From Kaistia defluvii (GTDB lineage Bacteria > Pseudomonadota > Alphaproteobacteria > Rhizobiales > Kaistiaceae): 64,000 bases of DNA. The translations under genes were made by a program, and so were the position numbers. The notes beneath the pieces are model-generated. The model worked only from the letters and a program-made list of their open reading frames with translations, was not told the DNA's origin and did no database searches. Shown piece by piece: positions 1-8,340 of the stretch (positions are counted from its first letter, which is position 1; each line of letters opens with the position of its first letter). The DNA lies in NCBI RefSeq assembly GCF_026343955.1, contig NZ_JAPKNI010000003.1, positions 1 to 64,000 on the forward strand, read 5' to 3'.

Positions 1-60
1 TTTTGCGGGTCGCTCTTCATCGAAGTTGGAGCAAGCCGTAACAGCAGGCGCAAGCGAACC

Positions 61-100
61 CCCTCGCCCGCTTGCTTGCGGGAGAGGGTTGGGGTGAGGG
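61..100. repeat. Short palindromic intergenic repeat
   Basis: The stretch contains CCCTCGCCCG, a few bases, then CGGGAGAGGG followed by TTGGGGTGAGGG. This is the arrangement of a short dispersed palindromic element common between genes in alphaproteobacteria. A related but shorter copy (CCCTCTCCCG ... CGGGCGAGGG) lies near 11783-11810. It sits downstream of the UPF0303 gene, beyond a small hairpin at 132-146 (CCGCTC, AAA, GAGCGG) that might help end transcription. Nothing else was recognised in 1-180. Confidence 0.5.
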
Positions 101-180
101 CCTCTCGGCTGTCGACCCATCAGGCCGGGTACCGCTCAAAGAGCGGCCGAGAATGGTTCCCCTGCGCCGAAAAAGACAGC

Positions 181-687
181 CTAAGCCGTCCAGACTTCCG
201 GGCGCGCCTCGCCGGTGCCGAGTTCGGCCAGCAGTTCCTCGATCACGGTGACCACCAGCTTGTGGTCCTCCGCCTGCGGCAGGCCGGAGACGGTCGCGGT
301 GCCGACCATGCCGACATTGCGGACCAGGATCGGGAAGGCGCCGCCATGCGGGAAGTATTTCAGCGGATCGACCAGTTGCGCTGTGGCGAAATCGACGCCC
401 TTCACCCGCGCCTTCTGGCCCATGTAGAATGAGGAATGGCCGTAGCGGCGCACGACCGCCGTCTTGCCGGCGACCCAGAACTCGTTGTCGGCCGAGGTGC
501 CTTCCAGCGCGCAATAGAACAGGCGCTGCTCGCCTCGCGAAATCTCGACGACAATGGAGAGATTGTCCTGCCGCGCGCGTTCGATGATCCGCGTGCCGAG
601 CGTGATCGCGGTGTCATTGTCGAAACGGTCGAAGACCAGCCGCTTTTCCTGGTCGAGAAGTTCCTGCAACAGGGCTTCGTCGCTCAT
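181..687 (-). CDS. UPF0303 / heme-degrading-domain-like protein
   Basis: 168-residue cytoplasmic protein of the UPF0303 family (related to the GlcG/HbpS fold; eukaryotic member Ybr137w). The sequence shows the family's layout: an acidic N-terminal helix, then a central alpha/beta domain with GHSSFYMGQK and KYFPHGGAFPI stretches. The start at 687 is chosen because GGAGGGGGAA lies just upstream; a longer reading to 768 has no ribosome site and would run into the preceding gene. It is the last gene after the ABC-importer genes, separated by 25 bases, so it is probably co-transcribed. The family's molecular role is not settled; heme or flavin degradation is only an annotation hint. Confidence 0.85.
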   Translation of the reverse strand: MSDEALLQELLDQEKRLVFDRFDNDTAITLGTRIIERARQDNLSIVVEISRGEQRLFYCALEGTSADNEFWVAGKTAVVRRYGHSSFYMGQKARVKGVDFATAQLVDPLKYFPHGGAFPILVRNVGMVGTATVSGLPQAEDHKLVVTVIEELLAELGTGEARPEVWTA

Positions 688-712
688 TCGTTCCCCCTCC
701 ATGAGATCCCGA

Positions 713-1429
713 TCATCGCGCAGCCGCAGCGCCTGCCGCAAGGGCCGGCCGATCGAAGGTCGCGGCAATCCGCCCCTCCGCCATGCGGGCCGCGCGGTCG
801 CACATATGGCCGATCACGTCCGGGTCGTGGCTGACCAGCACGAAGGTCATGCCGAAGCGCGCCCTGAGCGTGACGAGCAGGTTCAGGATCTCGGCCTGCA
901 CCGACATGTCGAGCGCCGAGGTCGGCTCGTCGAGCAGCAGCAGTTTCGGCCGCAGCAGCAGCGCGCGGGCAATCGCGATGCGCTGGCGCTGGCCGCCTGA
1001 AAGCTGGTGCGGATAGCGCGCCGCGACATCCGGGCCGAAGCCGACCTCGGCCAGCGCCTCGGCGACACGCTGGTCCGGATTGTCGAGGCCGTTGACGACG
1101 AGCGGCTCGCGCAGGGCCCGGCCGATCCTGTGGCGCGGATGCAGCGAGGCGTAGGGATCCTGGAAAACCATCTGCACCTCGCGGCGCAGCGTGCCGGTGA
1201 AGCGGCGGCGCGGGGCGACGCCCTGCCCCAGCAGCGCCATGGAACCATGCCAGTCGCGGTTCAGCCCGGCGATGACGCGCAGCAAGGTGGACTTGCCGCA
1301 GCCCGACGGCCCGAGCAGGCCGAAGGTCTCGCCGTCCTCGATGGCCAGCGTAATGCCGCGCAGGATGTGGCGGCCGACATCCTGGTCCCGGAAGGTAACG
1401 TTGAGATCGCTGATATCGACGAGGCTCAT
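713..1429 (-). CDS. Peptide/nickel-type ABC transporter ATP-binding protein (second ATPase)
   Basis: 238-residue ABC ATPase of the DppF/OppF/NikE group. Walker A is GPSGCGKST, the signature is LSGGQRQRIAIARAL and Walker B runs [12 protein letters not shown], so it should hydrolyse ATP. It is shorter than DppF (usually over 320 residues) and lacks the C-terminal EHPYT-type tail, resembling NikE in size. The start at 1429 overlaps the stop of the upstream ATPase gene by ATGA, showing translational coupling. It pairs with the 1426-2268 product under the two permeases 2261-4203. Confidence 0.92.
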   Translation of the reverse strand: MSLVDISDLNVTFRDQDVGRHILRGITLAIEDGETFGLLGPSGCGKSTLLRVIAGLNRDWHGSMALLGQGVAPRRRFTGTLRREVQMVFQDPYASLHPRHRIGRALREPLVVNGLDNPDQRVAEALAEVGFGPDVAARYPHQLSGGQRQRIAIARALLLRPKLLLLDEPTSALDMSVQAEILNLLVTLRARFGMTFVLVSHDPDVIGHMCDRAARMAEGRIAATFDRPALAAGAAAAR

Positions 1430-2268
1430 GCGCCAGCCCCCAGGCTGACGCGGTCGAGCGTCGGCAGCAGCGTGCCGAAGGTTGCGGGCGAAGGCCGGCA
1501 CGCCCACAGCGTCTTCGTATACGGATGTTCCGAGTTTGCCAGTTCGGACGCCGGCAGGCGATCGACAATGTCGCCGCGATACATGACGAGCGCCCGGTCG
1601 CAGAAGCGCGCCACCTGGTCGAGGTCATGGCTGATCAGGATCAGCCCCATCTCCCGCTCGTCGACGAGCTTCAGCATCAGATCGAGCACCTGGTCGCGCA
1701 GGTCGCGGTCGAGCGCCGAGGTCGGTTCATCGGCGATCAGCAGGCGCGGTTCGGCGATCAGCGTCGCCGCCAGCATCACGCGCTGGCCCATGCCGCCGGA
1801 AAGCTGGTGCGGGTAGGAATGATAGGCGCGCAGCGGATCCGGCAGGCCGACGGCCTCCAGCATGGCGAGCGCCCGCTCGCGGCGTTCGGCCTTCTTGGCG
1901 GCGGTGTGCAGCTTCAGAGGTTCCTCGACCTGACGGCCAATACTCATCACCGGATCGAGCGCGAATTTCGGATCCTGCAGCACGAGCCCGATCCTGGAGC
2001 CGCGCCAATGCTTCCATTGCCGGGGCGAGAGCGCGGTCAGATCCTCGCCATCCAGCATCAGCCGGTCGGCAGTGACGCGGCCGGGCTTGGCCACCAGCCC
2101 GATCAGCGCGCGCGCCGTCATCGATTTGCCGGAGCCGGATTCGCCGACGAGGCCGAGCTTTTCCGCGCCCATGGCAAAGGAGATGCCGTGCACGACTTCG
2201 ACCGGCCCGCGATCGGACGGGAAGCGGACGGAGAGCTCTTCGACGTTGAGCAGGGTCGGATCAGCCAT
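1426..2268 (-). CDS. Peptide/nickel-type ABC transporter ATP-binding protein (first ATPase)
   Basis: 280-residue ABC ATPase of the DppD/OppD/NikD group. Walker A reads GESGSGKSMT (serine then methionine after the lysine), the signature is LSGGMGQRVMLA and Walker B is [12 protein letters not shown]. The tail contains EHPYTKTLW, the family's C-terminal motif, though the tail is truncated compared with DppD (about 325). Overlaps the permease gene upstream by 8 bases and the next ATPase by 4, so the five transport genes form one tight operon. Confidence 0.92.
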   Translation of the reverse strand: MADPTLLNVEELSVRFPSDRGPVEVVHGISFAMGAEKLGLVGESGSGKSMTARALIGLVAKPGRVTADRLMLDGEDLTALSPRQWKHWRGSRIGLVLQDPKFALDPVMSIGRQVEEPLKLHTAAKKAERRERALAMLEAVGLPDPLRAYHSYPHQLSGGMGQRVMLAATLIAEPRLLIADEPTSALDRDLRDQVLDLMLKLVDEREMGLILISHDLDQVARFCDRALVMYRGDIVDRLPASELANSEHPYTKTLWACRPSPATFGTLLPTLDRVSLGAGA

Positions 2269-3127
2269 TGCGCGGGTCCATCAGGTCACGGAGCCCGTCG
2301 CTCAGCAGGTTGAAGGCGAAGCTGGTGAGCAGGATCGCCGCGCCCGGCGTTGCCGCCACCCACCACTGGTCGAAGATCACCTGCGTGCCTTCGGCGACCA
2401 TGGCGCCCCATTCGGGCGTCGGCGGACGGACGCCGAGGCCGAGAAAGCCCAGGCCGGCGGCGATCAGGATGATGCCGCCAAGATCGAGCGCCATGCGCAC
2501 GATGGCGCCAGGCAGTACGAGCGGCAGTACATGGCCGAACAGCAGGCGCGGGCCAGTGATGCCCATCATCTCGGCCGCGGCGAGATAGTCGCTCTTGCGC
2601 AGCGCCACCGTTTCCGAGCGCGTCTGGCGCGCATAGGCGGGCCAAGCGGTCAGCGCCAGGGCCAGCGCGCCGTTGACGAGGCCGGCGCCCAGCACGGCGA
2701 CGAAGGCCAGCGCCAGCACCAGCTTCGGGAAGGCCATGGCGATGTCGGTGATGCGCATCAGGATGCGCTCGACGATGCCGCCATAGAAGCCGGCGACGAT
2801 GCCGATGGCGATGCCGATCGGAGTCGTCAGCAGGATGACGATGGCCAGCAGCATCAGGGTCGGTCGGGTGCCGTAGATCAGGCGGGACAGCAGGTCGCGG
2901 CCGAAGCCGTCCGTGCCGAACCAGTGCGCCGCCGAGGGCGGCATCAGCCGGTTGGCGACGTCCTGCGCGATCGGGTCGTAGGGCGCGAGAAACGGCGCGA
3001 ACAACGCCACAAGCAGGATCAGCACCACCAGTGCGGCGCCGATCGCGGCCGTTGGCGAGCGGCGGGCGAAGCTGGCCAGCGACAGACGATTGGGAGCGAC
3101 GGCGACGGTCAGCGGCAGATTGGTCAT
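2261..3127 (-). CDS. Family-5 ABC transporter permease (DppC-like)
   Basis: 288-residue inner-membrane permease of the DppC/OppC type. After a basic N-terminus a first membrane segment ends with DPIAQD, followed by the family's GTDGFGRDLLSRLIYG motif; a further block of membrane segments follows, with the EAA-loop region around YLAAAEMMGITGPR. Start overlaps the end of the DppB-like gene by 4 bases. Together with the 3124-4203 product it forms the translocation channel. Confidence 0.92.
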   Translation of the reverse strand: MTNLPLTVAVAPNRLSLASFARRSPTAAIGAALVVLILLVALFAPFLAPYDPIAQDVANRLMPPSAAHWFGTDGFGRDLLSRLIYGTRPTLMLLAIVILLTTPIGIAIGIVAGFYGGIVERILMRITDIAMAFPKLVLALAFVAVLGAGLVNGALALALTAWPAYARQTRSETVALRKSDYLAAAEMMGITGPRLLFGHVLPLVLPGAIVRMALDLGGIILIAAGLGFLGLGVRPPTPEWGAMVAEGTQVIFDQWWVAATPGAAILLTSFAFNLLSDGLRDLMDPRNG

Positions 3128-4203
3128 GACAGCCTCGGATCGACGATGCGGGCGAGAATGTCGGTGATCGCGTTGACGATCACGAAGCAGACGCCGATGA
3201 CCAGCGTGCCGCCGAGCACGGCCGGCATGTCCGAGGCGAAGATCGCCGTCGTCATGTAGCGGCCGAGGCCCGGCCAGCCGAACACGGTTTCGGTCAAGAC
3301 CGCGCCTTCCAGCAGCGTCGCATAGGCGAGCGCGATCACCGTCAGCACGGTTCCGGCGACATTGGGCAGCAGATGGGTCAGCATCAGGCGAACCTCGCCG
3401 ACACCCTTGGCGCGCGCCGCGACGGCATATTCCTTGCCGAGTTCGCCGAGCAGGCTCGCCCGCGTCAGCCGCGAGATCGAGGCGAGCGAATGGATGGCGA
3501 GGACCGATGCCGGCAGCACGAGATGCGACAGCGTATCGAGGAACGAACCCTCCTCGCCCCAGAGCGCCGTGTCGATCAGGTAGAAGCCGGTCACCGGCGT
3601 CACCGTATAGGCATAGATGTCGCTCAGGCGGCCGGGTCCGGCAGTCCAGTGCAGGCGGGCATAGAACAGCAGCAGGAACAGGAGGCCGAGCCAGAAGATC
3701 GGCACCGAATAGCCGATCAGGGAGACGATCCGGACGATGCCGTCAATCAGCCCGCGTGGTCTCAGGGCCGCGATGACGCCGAGCGCCACGCCGATCAGTG
3801 CGCCGAAAAGGATGGCGACGGTGGCGAGTTCCAGGGTTGCCGGGAAAACGCGAAGGATATCGGTGAAGACGGGCTGGTTGGTCGACCAGGAGGTGCCGAG
3901 ATTGCCGGTCAGCACATGGCCGACATAGGCGGCGAAGCGCTGCGGCAGCGGATCATCGAGGCCGAGCGTCTGGCGCGCTGCCTGATAGGTCGCCTCGGTC
4001 GCCTTGTCGCCGGCCAGATGCAGCGCCGGATCGGCCGGCGAAAGCTCGGCCAGCGCGAAGGTGACGACCATCAGGCCAAGCAGGGTTATCGCCAGCGTCA
4101 CCAGCCAATTGGCGACAGCCGACACATATGAAAGTCCCCGCCGGCCGCGAGGCCGACGGGGAAGCAGTTCAGGGGCCGCGACGCGGCCGCCAGTATCTGT
4201 CAA
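3124..4203 (-). CDS. Family-5 ABC transporter permease (DppB-like)
   Basis: 359-residue inner-membrane permease of the DppB/OppB type, with a first membrane segment at about 29-51 and the conserved LGLDDPLPQRFAAYV region after it, and an EAA loop near GKEYAVAARAKGVGE. It carries a 25-residue basic, proline/arginine-rich N-terminal extension, so an internal start is possible. The stop-to-start junction with the binding-protein gene is directly adjacent (4203/4204), as expected for one transcript. Confidence 0.9.
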   Translation of the reverse strand: MTDTGGRVAAPELLPRRPRGRRGLSYVSAVANWLVTLAITLLGLMVVTFALAELSPADPALHLAGDKATEATYQAARQTLGLDDPLPQRFAAYVGHVLTGNLGTSWSTNQPVFTDILRVFPATLELATVAILFGALIGVALGVIAALRPRGLIDGIVRIVSLIGYSVPIFWLGLLFLLLFYARLHWTAGPGRLSDIYAYTVTPVTGFYLIDTALWGEEGSFLDTLSHLVLPASVLAIHSLASISRLTRASLLGELGKEYAVAARAKGVGEVRLMLTHLLPNVAGTVLTVIALAYATLLEGAVLTETVFGWPGLGRYMTTAIFASDMPAVLGGTLVIGVCFVIVNAITDILARIVDPRLS

Positions 4204-5802
4204 TTACTTCTCGACCCCTGCGAAATAGACCTGGTCCGCATTGAGGCCCTGGATGAAGCCCTTGACGTTGTCGCGCAGCACGATCTGGTTGTTCGGCTGC
4301 AGGAGGACGACGAAGGGCGACTTCTGCTGAACCTCAAGCTGAATAGCCTTATAGTCCGCCGCGCGCTTCTCCGCATCCTGTTCTTCGACAGCGGCCTGGG
4401 TCTTGTCGGAAAGCTCCGGAATCACCCAGCCATTGCGCCACGCGACCGTCTTGGTGCCGTCATCGCGGTTGAGCGCGAAGGCCGACGCGTTGGAGTGCGG
4501 ATCGAAATAATCCGGGATCCAGAACAGCAGCGCCGCCTCGTGGCCCTGCGAGCGGATCTTGGAATAGAACTGGCTGGCGACGGAGGGCTGGATCTCCAGC
4601 TTGATGCCAGCCTGGGCGAAGGTCGCCTGGATCGCCTGGGCGATGTCGGTGTAGGGCGGCTGGTTGATCACGTCGAGCTTGATGGTCAGGCCGCCATCGA
4701 GACCGGCCGCCTTCAGGATGCCCTTCGCCTTCTCGACGTCGAGCTTGAAGGGCGTATCGTCGAGCGAACCGGCAAAGCCCTTGGGGATGAAGCCCTGGTG
4801 CACGGCCGACTGGCCCTTGAGCAGGTTCTTGGCGATGCCCTCGTAATCAACGAGATAGCGGGCCGCTTCCCAGAGCGCGGGGTTCTTGGTGTTCGGATTG
4901 TCCTTGCTGGCGACGTTGAAGGCCAGATAGTCGATCTCGGCCGAGGGTGCCGACAGCACGTTGATGCCGGGCTTGCCGGACAGCGCCGCGATCTGGTCCG
5001 CGCCAAGGTCGCGGGCAATGTCGGCGTCGCCCTGCTCGATCAGCAGGCGGCGGGCGGCCGGGTCGGCGACGTTCTTGAAGATGACGCCCTTGAGCTTCGG
5101 CGCGCCAGTCGGCGAGGAGGCGTTGGCATCGAGCACGAGCGCCTCATGCGGCTGGTAGGCGCGGATCTTGAACGGGCCGGAGCCAGCCGAAGCCGTGTGC
5201 AGCCAGGCATTGCCGAAATCGCCGTCCTTGGCATGCGCCTCGACTTCCTTCTGGTCGACGATCGAGGCGACCGGCGCGGAAAGGATCGAGAGCGCGAAGG
5301 ACGGGCCGACCTTGGCCGGCCAGGAGACCTTGACGTGGCTGTCGTCGACCTTGGTCAGGAAGGTGTCGACATTGTCGGCCGACCAGCCGAGCTCGTTCAG
5401 GATGAACACCGGCGACTTGCCGAGCTTCACGGCGCGCGACAGCGAGTAGATCACGTCATCGGCCCGCACCGGATTGCCGGATGAGAAGGTCGCGCCGTCG
5501 CGGATCTTGAAGGTGATCGCATTGCCTTCCGGCGCCACGACCCAGCTTTCGGCGAGCACCGGATCCAGCTTTGTCGGCTCGTTCGGGTTGGACTGGATCA
5601 GCCGCTGATACAGGCTCGAGAACGACTGCACCGAGGTCAGCTCGAAACCTTCGGCCGGGTCGAGGCTGACGATGTCGTCGATCGCCTGGGCGACGATCAG
5701 CAGGTCCTTGGGCGTGGCGGCCATGGCCGCCGGCGCCCCGAACAGGCCGGCGAGCGCAATCGCGCCGGCCAGCGCCGTCGCGGAAAGGAAACGCATGGTC
5801 AT
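4204..5802 (-). CDS. Extracellular solute-binding protein, family 5 (peptide/nickel type)
   Basis: 532-residue periplasmic binding protein that delivers the substrate to the permeases encoded just downstream. A signal peptide is evident (residues 1-28, ending APAAMA). The mature part has the SBP_bac_5 layout: IVSLDPAEGFELTS near the start, an ESWVVAPEGNAITFKIRDGATFSSG segment, and a long lobe ending VYFAGVEK. Start 5802 (MTMRFL) follows GGAGAA; a start at 5868 would place 22 unlikely residues before the signal. Substrate cannot be read from sequence: dipeptide, nickel chelate and other oligopeptide-like ligands are all possible. Confidence 0.93.
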   Translation of the reverse strand: MTMRFLSATALAGAIALAGLFGAPAAMAATPKDLLIVAQAIDDIVSLDPAEGFELTSVQSFSSLYQRLIQSNPNEPTKLDPVLAESWVVAPEGNAITFKIRDGATFSSGNPVRADDVIYSLSRAVKLGKSPVFILNELGWSADNVDTFLTKVDDSHVKVSWPAKVGPSFALSILSAPVASIVDQKEVEAHAKDGDFGNAWLHTASAGSGPFKIRAYQPHEALVLDANASSPTGAPKLKGVIFKNVADPAARRLLIEQGDADIARDLGADQIAALSGKPGINVLSAPSAEIDYLAFNVASKDNPNTKNPALWEAARYLVDYEGIAKNLLKGQSAVHQGFIPKGFAGSLDDTPFKLDVEKAKGILKAAGLDGGLTIKLDVINQPPYTDIAQAIQATFAQAGIKLEIQPSVASQFYSKIRSQGHEAALLFWIPDYFDPHSNASAFALNRDDGTKTVAWRNGWVIPELSDKTQAAVEEQDAEKRAADYKAIQLEVQQKSPFVVLLQPNNQIVLRDNVKGFIQGLNADQVYFAGVEK

Positions 5803-5955
5803 GCGGCATTCTCCATCACAATCGGGGAGCCTTCGACCGGCCCTGCCCGCTTGCCGGCATGGAACCATTCCCCGGAAAGCTGCGCAACGGCGGCGATTGC
5901 GCGATTTGATCAGATGGTGAAAAAAACAGTCGACAACCGGCCTCGAGGCGCGTGT
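5803..5955 (-). other. Leader region of the ABC-importer operon
   Basis: Spacer of 153 bases between the deaminase gene and the binding-protein gene, which point the same way. It holds a run of seven T on the minus strand (near 5918-5925) but I saw no clear promoter hexamers or operator. It probably holds the operon's own start site, although read-through from the deaminase gene cannot be excluded. Confidence 0.3.
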
Positions 5956-6468
5956 TCAGTGCTTGTCCCACACGCCTTCGTGCAAGGCGGCCGCTTCCCC
6001 GACCAGCAGCGGCCCGATCACCTGGATCGGCCGCTGGCCGGCATCGAACACGACGCGGCAGGGCAGATCGAGGGTCGGATTCTCGGGATGGTCGCCGGTG
6101 ATCGCCTTCATCTCGTGCTCGCCCAGGCCATAGACGACACGGCCGATGCCGGCCCAGTAGGCCGCGCCGGCGCACATCGCGCAGGGCTCTGCCGAGGTGT
6201 ACATCGAACAGCCACGCAGAAAGCCCGGTTCATAGGCCTTCGACGCCCGCGTCATCAGCACGCGCTCGGCATGCCCGGTCATGTCGTGATCGGGCTGAAA
6301 GGCGTTTTCCTGCTCCATCAGCACGCTGCCATCCGGCCCGACCAGGATCGCGCCAAAGGGATGCGAGCCATTTTCCAGCGATCGCCGCGCCACGGCGAAG
6401 GCAAGACGGAGATAGTGCTCGTGATCCAGCGGCGGCAGGGACGTCGCGTTCAGCGTGGTCGTGGTCAT
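5956..6468 (-). CDS. Nucleoside/guanine deaminase family protein
   Basis: 170-residue zinc-dependent deaminase of the CMP/dCMP deaminase fold. The metal site is complete: H66-A-E68 (catalytic glutamate) and PCAMC with C96 and C99. The layout resembles guanine deaminase (GuaD) and cytosine/tRNA-adenosine deaminases; size is closest to the GuaD-like group. The start at 6468 (MTTTT) is preferred to 6486, which adds a basic stub. Same direction as OsmC and the ABC operon, hinting at uptake and deamination of a nitrogen compound, but that link is an inference from position only. Confidence 0.85.
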   Translation of the reverse strand: MTTTTLNATSLPPLDHEHYLRLAFAVARRSLENGSHPFGAILVGPDGSVLMEQENAFQPDHDMTGHAERVLMTRASKAYEPGFLRGCSMYTSAEPCAMCAGAAYWAGIGRVVYGLGEHEMKAITGDHPENPTLDLPCRVVFDAGQRPIQVIGPLLVGEAAALHEGVWDKH

Positions 6469-6531
6469 GCGCTTGCCTCCCAGCACGAAGTCGCCAAGCT
6501 TTGCAAATTCGGTGCCGGCCGGACAGGGGCC

Positions 6532-6945
6532 TCAGGCGGGTTCTACGGTGGCACCGACGCGCAGGGTGTTGGAGACGGTGCAGATCGAGTCGGCCGCCTC
6601 GACGAGATGCGCCTTCTTTGCCGCGTCAAGCGGGCCTTCGATCGTCACTGTGGTGACAAAACGCGCGACCCGCGACGGCTCGTCATGCGCCTTTTCCGGG
6701 ATCACCCTGGCGCTGACCTGATCGATCTGGTCGAGCCAGCCCTCGTGCCGCGCCGCGCTCTGCACGCTAAGCACGATACAGGCGGAAAGCGAGGCGCTGA
6801 TCAGGTCGAGCGGATTGAAGCCCTCGGCCGAGGGCCGCGTCACGACCGAAAGCTGGCCGCCGGTTTCGCTGGTGACTTCCGGCAGGCCATCGCGGCTGGC
6901 TGTAGCGGTGGCGCCGATGGCGCGGGTTCGGATCGTGGCGTTCAT
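6532..6945 (-). CDS. OsmC family peroxidase-like protein
   Basis: 137-residue OsmC/Ohr-fold protein. The two expected reactive cysteines are present, C56 in ASLSACIVLS and C122 in DSICTVSNTL, so thiol-dependent hydroperoxide reduction is possible. The N-terminal GFNPLDLISASL segment is the family's dimer helix. It lies between the small 59-residue reading frame (47 bases upstream) and the deaminase gene (63 bases downstream), all on the minus strand. Confidence 0.9.
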   Translation of the reverse strand: MNATIRTRAIGATATASRDGLPEVTSETGGQLSVVTRPSAEGFNPLDLISASLSACIVLSVQSAARHEGWLDQIDQVSARVIPEKAHDEPSRVARFVTTVTIEGPLDAAKKAHLVEAADSICTVSNTLRVGATVEPA

Positions 6946-6992
6946 GCTCTACCCTCGGACGGACCGGACCGTTTCCGGCATCGCTTCGCGTG

Positions 6993-7172
6993 CTACAACC
7001 AGGGCCAATAGGCAAGCGCCCAGACGAAATCGGAAGTCGCGTCGTCGTCATCGCCCTTGTCCGATGGGCCGGCCGCGATGGGATGCTCGACGGGACGGGC
7101 CTTCGGCTCAGAAGCCCGGAAGAACGAGAAAAAACGGGGAAGGTCGGAAGGAACGTCGTTGGCAAGCGTCAT
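6993..7172 (-). CDS. Small hypothetical protein (59 residues)
   Basis: A short reading frame starting MTLANDVPSDLPRFFSFF and ending FVWALAYWPWL, with a run of four aspartates in the middle. GGGAGA stands about 7 bases before the ATG. It is aromatic at both ends and acidic in the centre, and its codons fit the local high-GC3 pattern. It lies upstream of the OsmC gene on the same strand. I do not recognise the family; the good ribosome site and distinctive C-terminus argue for a real gene. Confidence 0.5.
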   Translation of the reverse strand: MTLANDVPSDLPRFFSFFRASEPKARPVEHPIAAGPSDKGDDDDATSDFVWALAYWPWL

Positions 7173-7500
7173 CGGGTTTCTCCCAGAATAGGCGCCGCGA
7201 AAGGCGGGCGGCCGGCAGTCTCCGTCGTTCGGCGGCCGGGCGGAACGACCCGGCCGATGCCGAGATTTCCCGAACTCGCGGCCTCTGTCAAGAAACCCGA
7301 CTCATTCGATCGTGTAAGATCGCCGGCCAGATCCGGCAAGCAACTGATCCACATCGTGGATTTCGGATTGTCCAAAGGACTGGGATCGCCCCGGCGGGAG
7401 GGCAGGAGCGAAGGGAAGAAAGCCCCGGCCTCACCAACGAGAACGCCGCGAACCCGGGGGCTCGCGGCGTCAGGAAACAGGCCGGATGCAGTGGCCGAAA
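7173..7500 (-). other. Intergenic region with terminator and probable promoter
   Basis: Between the SIS-domain gene (end 7501) and the small 59-residue frame. It contains the strong hairpin listed at 7443-7470 and, nearer 7173, probably the promoter for the small protein/OsmC/deaminase group. A 68-codon minus-strand frame (7169-7375) crosses it, but it has no ribosome site and overlaps the better-supported small gene. Confidence 0.4.
7443..7470 (-). terminator. Hairpin terminator of the sugar-importer operon
   Basis: Perfect 9-base stem ACGCCGCGA / TCGCGGCGT (7443-7451 with 7462-7470) with a 10-base loop, located 31 bases past the SIS-gene stop. On the minus strand the stem is followed by TTCTCGTT, a short T-rich tail, which suits intrinsic termination of the operon read from 13.2 kb. 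Confidence 0.6.
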
Positions 7501-8286
7501 TCAGCCCTTCATCTTCTCCTGGAAGGTCGACAGGTGCTTCTGCTGCGCTTCCAGCATCTTCTCGCGATAGATGCCGTAGATCACGTCTGTGTCGTGCAGC
7601 GTCACGCCCTCGATCGTCGGCGAAGCGAAGACGGGCAGTTCGACGCCCTTCTTCGACAGAGCGTCGGCGGTGCGGGCGATCAGCTCATGCGTCAGGATCA
7701 TCGCCAGCACGGTCGAGGAACCCGAGACCGGACGGCTCCAGCCCTCGATTGGAACGATCGCGTCCTCGACCGGCGAGTTGGTGTCGATGACGATGTCGGC
7801 GACGTCCTTCAGGCGCTTGCCGGACGAATGCTTGGCCGGCTTGTCGTTCGCCTTCGAGGTGACGGCGACGACGAACAGGCCGCGCGCCTTGGCGTAGAGC
7901 GCCGTCTCGATGCCGGCCGAGTTGGTGCCGGAATGCGAGTAGATGATGATCGAATCGCCCGCGTTGAGCGGCTGGTGATCGAGGAACTTGTCGATGTAGT
8001 TCTCGGTCCGCTCCAGCCAGAGCAGTTCGCGCACGCCGCCGGCGCCGAGCACGTTGTGCCACATGACGCGCGGGTCGGTCAGCGGGTTGAAGCCGACGAA
8101 TGAGCCGTAGCGCGGGAAGGCCTCCTGCGTCGGCAGGACCGAATGGCCCGAGCCAAACAGGTGGATCAGGCCGCCCTTGGCGAGCGATTCCGAGAAACGC
8201 TTGGCGGCCTCGGTCAGGGCCGCGTCATTGGCGCTGCCGGCGGTCTCGATCAGCTTGATCAGCCTGTGCAGGTAGAAATCGGACAT
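7501..8286 (-). CDS. SIS domain sugar-phosphate isomerase-like protein
   Basis: 261-residue single SIS-domain protein (UPF0309-like). The sugar-phosphate site is visible: HLFGSGHS near residues 42-49 and IIYSHSGTNSAG near 118-129. Family members bind amino-sugar or other phosphosugars; most are isomerases or etherases. Last gene of the sugar-importer operon, 54 bases after the GntR gene, so it probably acts on the phosphosugar produced by the ROK kinase. Confidence 0.88.
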   Translation of the reverse strand: MSDFYLHRLIKLIETAGSANDAALTEAAKRFSESLAKGGLIHLFGSGHSVLPTQEAFPRYGSFVGFNPLTDPRVMWHNVLGAGGVRELLWLERTENYIDKFLDHQPLNAGDSIIIYSHSGTNSAGIETALYAKARGLFVVAVTSKANDKPAKHSSGKRLKDVADIVIDTNSPVEDAIVPIEGWSRPVSGSSTVLAMILTHELIARTADALSKKGVELPVFASPTIEGVTLHDTDVIYGIYREKMLEAQQKHLSTFQEKMKG

Positions 8287-8340
8287 GGGTCGTCTCCTTG
8301 GAGGATGGTGTGGGGGAAAGGGAGCTGCGGCCGCCGGCCG

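Noticed and set aside
2072-3259. Long plus-strand frame (395 codons) opposite the permease genes
   Set aside because: Antisense shadow of GC-rich real genes; very rich in Gln/Arg/Asp/His, no ribosome site, and the minus strand encodes a clear DppC-like permease.
7169-7375. 68-codon minus-strand frame
   Set aside because: Overlaps the better-supported 59-residue gene start and has no ribosome site.
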